DNA from: Deltaproteobacteria bacterium UBA2409
GTDB taxonomy: Bacteria; Bdellovibrionota_C; UBA2361; DDRT01
Direction of reading: 5' to 3'
Assembly (NCBI GenBank): GCA_002343185.1
Contig: DDRT01000011.1
Span: 1-24,079, forward strand
DNA length: 24,079 bases
A program made the position numbers and the translations under genes. The notes under the pieces were generated by a model. The model saw nothing but the letters and a program-made list of their open reading frames with translations. It did not search any database and had not been told where the DNA came from. Of the stretch, positions 20,676-24,079 are shown piece after piece (positions within the stretch are counted from its first letter, which is position 1; every line of letters begins with the position of its first letter).

Positions 20676-22595
20676 ATGAGCCTAAGGATAGGGCAAAATA
20701 TACTCTCGCAGATAGCACAGCGACATTTAGCCGAATCCACAGATTCTGTCTCAAGGATCTCAGAAAGATTATCTTCAGGGCAGAGAATCAACAGGGCAGC
20801 AGATGATGCAGCAGGTCTTGCAGTAGCCTCAAGCCTTAGAGTTGATGCAAGAGTTTTTGCTCAAGGAATTAGAAATATCAATGATGGAATTTCAGTTCTT
20901 TCAATAGCAGATGGAGCAGTATCAGAGCTAAGTAAAGTCGTAACAAGACAAGCAGAGCTTGCGGCACAGGCATCAAATGGAACATTTTCAATATCACAAA
21001 GATTGGCACTGCAAGCAGAAGCAGATGCCTTAACAAACGAATTTAACAGAATAGTTGCAAGTACAACTTTTAATGGAAGAGGGCTGTTTGATACAAGCAA
21101 TGATGGATTAAGAATTCAGCTTGGATACGGCACAAGTGGAAGCATCGATGTTTCATATCTTTCAGCTTTTACAAGAATGGTTGGAGATGGGACATTTACT
21201 GCGTCACTAACCTTACATAATGAGATCGCTCGTACAGTAATCACTACAGATATTGATGGAGATGGAGATCTTGATCTTTTAAATAGTAACGATAACGGTG
21301 CAGGGAATATTTCAGTAGCTCTAAATAATGGTGATGGAACTTTTGCGGCAGCACAAAGTATTGGAATGGGTTCTGGTGTAGTGAGAATGGCAGTTGGAGA
21401 TCTAAATGGTGACGGAATAGACGATATTGTTGCTGTCGGATCAAATGTTTCATATAGGCTCGGTAATGGTGATGGAACTTTTGGGTCAATGGTTTCTGCC
21501 TCAAGACCTACTAATTATGATGTTCTACAAACTGTCTTAGTTGAAGATTTAGATGGAGATGGAAGGGGTGAGATAATTACAGTTGGAAATCCTACAACTG
21601 GGAATCCGTCGCATGTGAATATATACACCGTTGGTTCTGGAACTTTATCACTCACCGATCAATTACAGTACAATCCTAATGCGATGCACAGTTACAATAT
21701 TGTCACCGGAGATTTCAACGGTGATGGAAAAATCGATATAGCTGAGCATGGAAATGACGGACGAACTAATATATTTTATGGTAATGGTGATGGAACTTTT
21801 GGCTCACAAGTAACGATAGTCACAAGCTCAGATAAATCTTCATTGGCTTCAGCAGATCTTGACCGAGATGGAGATCTAGATCTAGTTCTATCAGGAAATA
21901 GCGGATTTACTATCTTATTAAATAATGGGGATGGAACATTTAGTCAATCCTCAATCACCCTTGCAGCAAATGGAGAGTTTCTTCCGGATATTCTTGAACT
22001 CACTGATCTGAATGGCGATGGAAATATAGATGCTGTTTATGGAAGAAGGCAGATAGATGCGACTACTGGATCTTTCCTAAGCATCTCTTATGGAAATGGA
22101 GATGGATCCTTCACTGCTATTTCCACTTTTGAATTAAGGTCTCCTGACACTATCAGGGGAATCACCTTCGGCGATCTTGATGGCGATGGAATAGAAGAGC
22201 TTGTAGTTGGTTCAAATGGAACTGGAATCACAATCTTTGAGCCAAACTTAACTGAAACTTCAACAACCAAATTTATTAATTTAACTGATATTGAGGAAGC
22301 ACGAGCAGCATTAGATTTTGCAAGACAATCTATAGAAAGACTTGCTCAGGCAAGAGGTACAATCGGCGCAAATCAGGCAAGGCTTGGAGTAGCTCTAAAT
22401 AACTTATCAGTTCAAAGAGAGAATTACATCGCCTCAGAATCAAGAATTACAGATGCAGATATAGCCTCAGAAGCAGGACAACTTGTGCTAAAAACAATAT
22501 CACAGAAAGCAGCTACAGCAGTTTTAGCCCAGGCAAATCAGCAACCAGCGCTAGTATTAAAGCTTTTAGGGGAGGGTCGACCAAAGAGAAGATAA
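20676..22595 (+). CDS. Flagellin with a seven-repeat FG-GAP/VCBS propeller in its variable region
   Basis: 639 residues. Residues 1-165 are the flagellin N-terminal D0/D1 core (LSSGQRINRAADDAAGLAVA at 32-51). Residues 533-639 are the C-terminal core (SRITDADIASEAGQLVL, then AQANQQPALVLKLL). Between them lie seven modules of about 50 residues, each pairing a GDGTF-type turn with a calcium-loop motif DxDGDG. The loops begin at Asp192, 242, 291, 346, 394, 444 and 500; the turns are near 170, 219, 265, 320 (degenerate), 371, 418 and 475. Seven such repeats predict a closed seven-bladed FG-GAP beta-propeller, as in integrin alpha and many adhesins and lectins. The core should still polymerise into a filament with the propellers on its surface. 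The tail GEGRPKRR extends past the usual end. No Shine-Dalgarno of quality is seen. It lies 19 nt before murE. Confidence 0.93.
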   Translation: MSLRIGQNILSQIAQRHLAESTDSVSRISERLSSGQRINRAADDAAGLAVASSLRVDARVFAQGIRNINDGISVLSIADGAVSELSKVVTRQAELAAQASNGTFSISQRLALQAEADALTNEFNRIVASTTFNGRGLFDTSNDGLRIQLGYGTSGSIDVSYLSAFTRMVGDGTFTASLTLHNEIARTVITTDIDGDGDLDLLNSNDNGAGNISVALNNGDGTFAAAQSIGMGSGVVRMAVGDLNGDGIDDIVAVGSNVSYRLGNGDGTFGSMVSASRPTNYDVLQTVLVEDLDGDGRGEIITVGNPTTGNPSHVNIYTVGSGTLSLTDQLQYNPNAMHSYNIVTGDFNGDGKIDIAEHGNDGRTNIFYGNGDGTFGSQVTIVTSSDKSSLASADLDRDGDLDLVLSGNSGFTILLNNGDGTFSQSSITLAANGEFLPDILELTDLNGDGNIDAVYGRRQIDATTGSFLSISYGNGDGSFTAISTFELRSPDTIRGITFGDLDGDGIEELVVGSNGTGITIFEPNLTETSTTKFINLTDIEEARAALDFARQSIERLAQARGTIGANQARLGVALNNLSVQRENYIASESRITDADIASEAGQLVLKTISQKAATAVLAQANQQPALVLKLLGEGRPKRR

Positions 22596-22606
22596 TCAGG
22601 TAGAAT
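22577..22606 (+). promoter_or_regulatory. Weak promoter candidate for murE
   Basis: TAGAAT (22601-22606) is one base from the -10 consensus and lies eight nt before the murE ATG. TCGACC (22577-22582) is a poor -35 at 18 nt. If used, the mRNA would be leaderless or nearly so. Confidence 0.3.
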
Positions 22607-22614
22607 AAAAAAAT

Positions 22615-24018
22615 ATGAGCAGGATTTCAGGAAGAGTGCTAGCTCTGGAGGAGCTAGCTAATCGACTCGATAGCAGACCCGAATCTGCTCAAATTACAGG
22701 GGTAACTACAGACTCAAGACTTGTAGAAAAGGGGGATCTCTTTATAGCCTGTGAAGGCTCAAAACATGATGGCGCTAGCTTTATAGATGAAGCAAAAAAA
22801 AGAGGAGCGGCTGCATTTATAGCGAAAACAAATGTAGCAGGATATCCAACCATCATTCATCCAAATCCAAGAGAGATTGTATCTAAGATTGGCGATATTT
22901 ATTTCGATTCCCCAACTAGTAAATTGCTAACAATAGGGGTAACTGGAACAAACGGTAAAACAACTACAACGAATCTAATCTCTCAGTTAATTGATATACC
23001 TCACACACTAATCGGAACTTTAGGAACCTTCCTTCCTGATGGATCAAAAGAAGATATCGGTCTTACCACTCCTGATCCTCTTTATATTCAAAAAATCGCC
23101 TATCAAACATTAAAGTTTGGTGGAAAAGCACTAATTATGGAGGTCTCCTCACATGCACTCCATCAAGGAAGAGTTAGTGGCATAAAGTTTGACGGAGCTA
23201 TTTTTACAAACCTAACTCAAGATCACTTAGATTATCATAGCTCTATGGAAGAATACTTTCTTTCTAAAGCGAAACTATTTTCACTCCTTAAACCGGCTGG
23301 AAAAGGTGTTGTTTTTATCGAAGACAGTTGGGGAGAAAGGTTATTAGAGAGATACCCCGGAATAATTCAGATAACAAATGATTCATATAAACTAATTTCC
23401 CAAGATCTTAAGGGCTCAAAATTTGAGTATAAGGAGAGAAATTTTTTCTTGCCGATAGTTGGAGAATTTAATGTTAAAAATGCTCTTTTATCTTTAGTAT
23501 TATTAGAAAGCTTAGGTGTGAAGGTAGAATCTTTAGATTCTTTAAGGCCAATAAAGGGGAGGCTTGAGGTTGTCGTAGAAGATGTTTTTGTTGATTATTC
23601 ACACACCCCTGATTCGCTAGAGAAAGCAATTACTGAGCTAAAAAAATTAACTGATAAGCCATTAACAGTAGTTTTTGGTTGTGGCGGCGATAGAGATAAA
23701 ACTAAACGACCGTTAATGGGTGAAATTGCATCAAGACTAGCAGATAAAGTGATCATCACTAGTGATAATCCAAGAACGGAAGATCCTAATAAAATAATAG
23801 ATGATATTCTTAAAGGATCTAAAAAAGATCTTTTGGTTATTGAAGACAGGGAAAAAGCTATAACTAAGGCACTAGAGGATCGAGACTCTGTAGTGTTAAT
23901 AGCTGGTAAGGGGCATGAAGAGTATCAGATCGTCGGAACAGAGAAGAGATATTTTTCGGATCAGGAAGTGGTCAGGCGGGTTAGGGGCAAATTTGGCTCT
24001 ACTAGAGATAATTTGTGA
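22615..24018 (+). CDS. murE: UDP-MurNAc-tripeptide synthetase (MurE, meso-DAP type)
   Basis: Cytoplasmic Mur ligase adding the third amino acid to the peptidoglycan stem peptide using ATP. Domain 1 (about 1-100) has the UDP-binding TTDSR (31-35). The central ATPase domain has the P-loop GVTGTNGKTTTT (108-119), MEVSSHALHQGRV (175-187) and the lysine-containing YFLSKAKLF, whose Lys218 is probably carbamylated. The C-terminal domain has SDNPRTEDP (383-391); the DNPR sequence is the mark of meso-diaminopimelate-adding enzymes. 467 residues is slightly short of the usual 485-500. It should follow ftsI directly in a dcw cluster but is about 4.1 kb away, and murF does not follow within the window. 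There is no Shine-Dalgarno before the ATG. Confidence 0.97.
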   Translation: MSRISGRVLALEELANRLDSRPESAQITGVTTDSRLVEKGDLFIACEGSKHDGASFIDEAKKRGAAAFIAKTNVAGYPTIIHPNPREIVSKIGDIYFDSPTSKLLTIGVTGTNGKTTTTNLISQLIDIPHTLIGTLGTFLPDGSKEDIGLTTPDPLYIQKIAYQTLKFGGKALIMEVSSHALHQGRVSGIKFDGAIFTNLTQDHLDYHSSMEEYFLSKAKLFSLLKPAGKGVVFIEDSWGERLLERYPGIIQITNDSYKLISQDLKGSKFEYKERNFFLPIVGEFNVKNALLSLVLLESLGVKVESLDSLRPIKGRLEVVVEDVFVDYSHTPDSLEKAITELKKLTDKPLTVVFGCGGDRDKTKRPLMGEIASRLADKVIITSDNPRTEDPNKIIDDILKGSKKDLLVIEDREKAITKALEDRDSVVLIAGKGHEEYQIVGTEKRYFSDQEVVRRVRGKFGSTRDNL

Positions 24019-24043
24019 TATTTTAGATTGACTGGTTGAGGAG

Positions 24044-24079
24044 GCTGTGAAAAATCAGCTCACAGCTCACAGCTCACAG
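24044..24079. repeat. Hairpin leading into a 7-bp tandem repeat at the window end
   Basis: GCTGTGA (24044-24050) pairs perfectly with TCACAGC (24060-24066) around nine nt. From 24056 the heptamer CAGCTCA repeats three times and runs off the window after CAG, so the array is cut. It begins about 40 nt after murE, where murF would be expected. Confidence 0.7.

Noticed and set aside
24047..24079. Start of murF (GTG after GAGGAGG)
   Set aside because: The spacing between Shine-Dalgarno and GTG is only two nt, the predicted peptide is translated heptamer repeat, and it does not resemble a MurF N-terminus.

Overview
The window is about 24 kb of a low-GC bacterial chromosome carrying mostly core metabolic and cell-wall genes. 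A meso-diaminopimelate type MurE, a flagellin, several signal-peptide proteins and a proteobacterial-type MntR point to a flagellated, diderm, proteobacteria-like organism. A Bdellovibrio-like or other former 'deltaproteobacterial' lineage is my best guess, but lineage is an inference only. The arginine genes argH and argG look like the subfamily I associate with Bacteroidetes, so single-gene phylogeny will mislead here.

Layout. Positions 1-54 hold the tail of an unidentified plus-strand gene with a hairpin, followed by a short tandem repeat. Citrate synthase lies on the minus strand (169-1452). A solo, divergent GroES-like gene, an unrecognised secreted protein, and an argH-argG pair with a 38-nt overlap follow on the plus strand to 5883. 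A long imperfect palindrome separates argG from the convergent mntR.

Positions 6008-10515 form a manganese module. MntR is divergent from an ABC operon of binding protein, ATPase, permease, and a second permease fused to a DtxR-like sensor domain. The operon ends with a translationally coupled PnuC-like vitamin transporter. The intergenic palindrome supplies near-consensus -10 boxes on both strands. glmS comes next, behind a 269-nt leader rich in inverted repeats. It is followed by a DoxX/MauE-like membrane protein, panB and a class I aminotransferase, in tight overlap.

From 15094 the division and cell wall (dcw) cluster begins: MraZ boxes, mraZ, rsmH, ftsL, ftsI. It is then interrupted by about 4.1 kb before murE resumes at 22615. 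The interruption carries a REP-like hairpin, a minus-strand secreted clan GH-A-like glycosidase, and a large flagellin whose variable region is a predicted seven-bladed FG-GAP/VCBS beta-propeller. This flagellin is the most striking object in the window. Together with the glycosidase it suggests a surface carbohydrate-binding or degrading function dropped into the dcw operon.

Cross-cutting signals: all three convergent gene junctions contain inverted repeats; short-word 'CAGA/CACAG' repeats occur in three intergenic places; and several genes (argH, the metal-binding protein, mntR, glmS, murE) lack a Shine-Dalgarno site but have a -10-like hexamer 8-12 nt before the start codon, which would suit leaderless or very short leader mRNAs.
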